NCBI GenBank assembly: GCA_002709395.1
Contig: PAQU01000075.1
Coordinates: 6,743 to 54,475, forward strand
DNA length: 47,733 nucleotides
Reading direction: 5' to 3'
Source of the DNA: Roseibacillus sp.
Lineage (GTDB): Bacteria; Verrucomicrobiota; Verrucomicrobiia; Verrucomicrobiales; Akkermansiaceae
A program made the position numbers and the translations under genes. This document shows, piece by piece, positions 47,208 through 47,733 of the stretch. Within the stretch, counting starts at the first letter, position 1; the number at the start of each line of letters is the position of its first letter. Below the pieces are notes generated by a model. The model did no database searches and was not told where the DNA came from. It worked only from the letters and a program-made list of their open reading frames with translations.

Positions 47208-47733
47208 TCAGAGCCAGGACCGGAAGGGAAGAAGGCTGCCCCGGGGAAAGTCTTTCTGGTCTGCAGGGAGTTCGATAAACCCATCGGACTCTATCGCCGA
47301 GGCGAAGTCCCCGGAATTTGAGAGGGGGGTGGGTTTGGCGATGAGGGAGGCTTTTTCCTGCTGGAGGCTCACCGGAATGCTCCAGGCAAAGGGGGGGTCG
47401 AACCTGATTTCCGAGGCAAGTGAGACTGTGCGCACCACGGATTGCTGGTTCTGGGTAGCCTCTAAAAAGGGACGAACGTAGCGATGAAAGGTCACCTGGA
47501 CCGACATGGGGTTGCCCGGCAGGGCAAAGACGGGAGGAGGACCGGACCAGAAGGCAAGGGGTTTTCCGGGACGCTGTGCCACGCCGTGAAAGGAAGGGGC
47601 TCCGAGAAGAGATTCGATGACCGGGCGAACGAAATCGTATTTTCCCTTTGAGATGCCGCCACAGAGGAGAATCAGGTCGGAGCCAAGATGCTCCCGCACC
47701 GCGGTAGCGGTTGCGTCGGGATCGTCGGGGAGG
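47208..47733 (-). CDS. moeA: Molybdopterin molybdenumtransferase MoeA (partial; N-terminus beyond window)
   Basis: DLILLCGGISKGKYDFVRPVIESL...GVAQRPGKPLAFW...PVFALPGNPMSVQVTFHRYVRPFL; frame stays open to the window edge (LPDDPDATATAVREHLG). Confidence 0.95.
   Translation of the reverse strand, partial: LPDDPDATATAVREHLGSDLILLCGGISKGKYDFVRPVIESLLGAPSFHGVAQRPGKPLAFWSGPPPVFALPGNPMSVQVTFHRYVRPFLEATQNQQSVVRTVSLASEIRFDPPFAWSIPVSLQQEKASLIAKPTPLSNSGDFASAIESDGFIELPADQKDFPRGSLLPFRSWL

Noticed and set aside
1-47733. CRISPR arrays, insertion sequences, prophage or integron features
   Set aside because: No regularly spaced repeats, transposase, integrase, or phage structural proteins were recognised in any ORF.

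Overview
This GC-rich window is most likely from a Verrucomicrobiota genome. The main evidence is three Verru_Chthon-type pseudopilins, two PSD1-like (DUF1549/DUF1553) + DUF1501 gene pairs, and a CRTAC1/FG-GAP secreted protein. The first half is mostly housekeeping: tRNA-Ala(GGC), rsfS, cinA, a minus-strand biosynthetic run (trpA-dapF-dapA-dapB-folK-panB-RF-like-thyA-folA), a DAHP synthase, a LOG-like protein, tlyA, a LarA-like racemase, nuoB-nuoC and a rhomboid protease. The middle holds the pseudopilin cassette, a GntP permease, the first DUF1501/PSD1 pair, comM/yifB and bacterioferritin. The right half has a run of large secreted proteins: SGNH hydrolase, PQQ-type propeller, CRTAC1-like FG-GAP/ASPIC_UnbV protein, a TSP3/LamG protein with a ~346-aa internal duplication, PSD1 with an F5/8-C-like insertion, and DUF1501. 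The window ends in a molybdopterin cluster (moeA-moaC-mobA::moaD-moaE). The strongest unexplained signals are: (1) a perfect Rex-type operator TTGTGAA-AAAT-TTCACAA between larA-like and nuoB; (2) a perfect Verrucomicrobia-type LexA box TGTTC-TTTT-GAACA 15 bp upstream of comM; (3) a MobA-MoaD fusion ending in the diglycine tail; (4) the tandem duplication in the 1168-aa surface protein. No CRISPR array, transposase, integrase or phage genes were seen. All product names come from reading the translations by eye; no database search was run.
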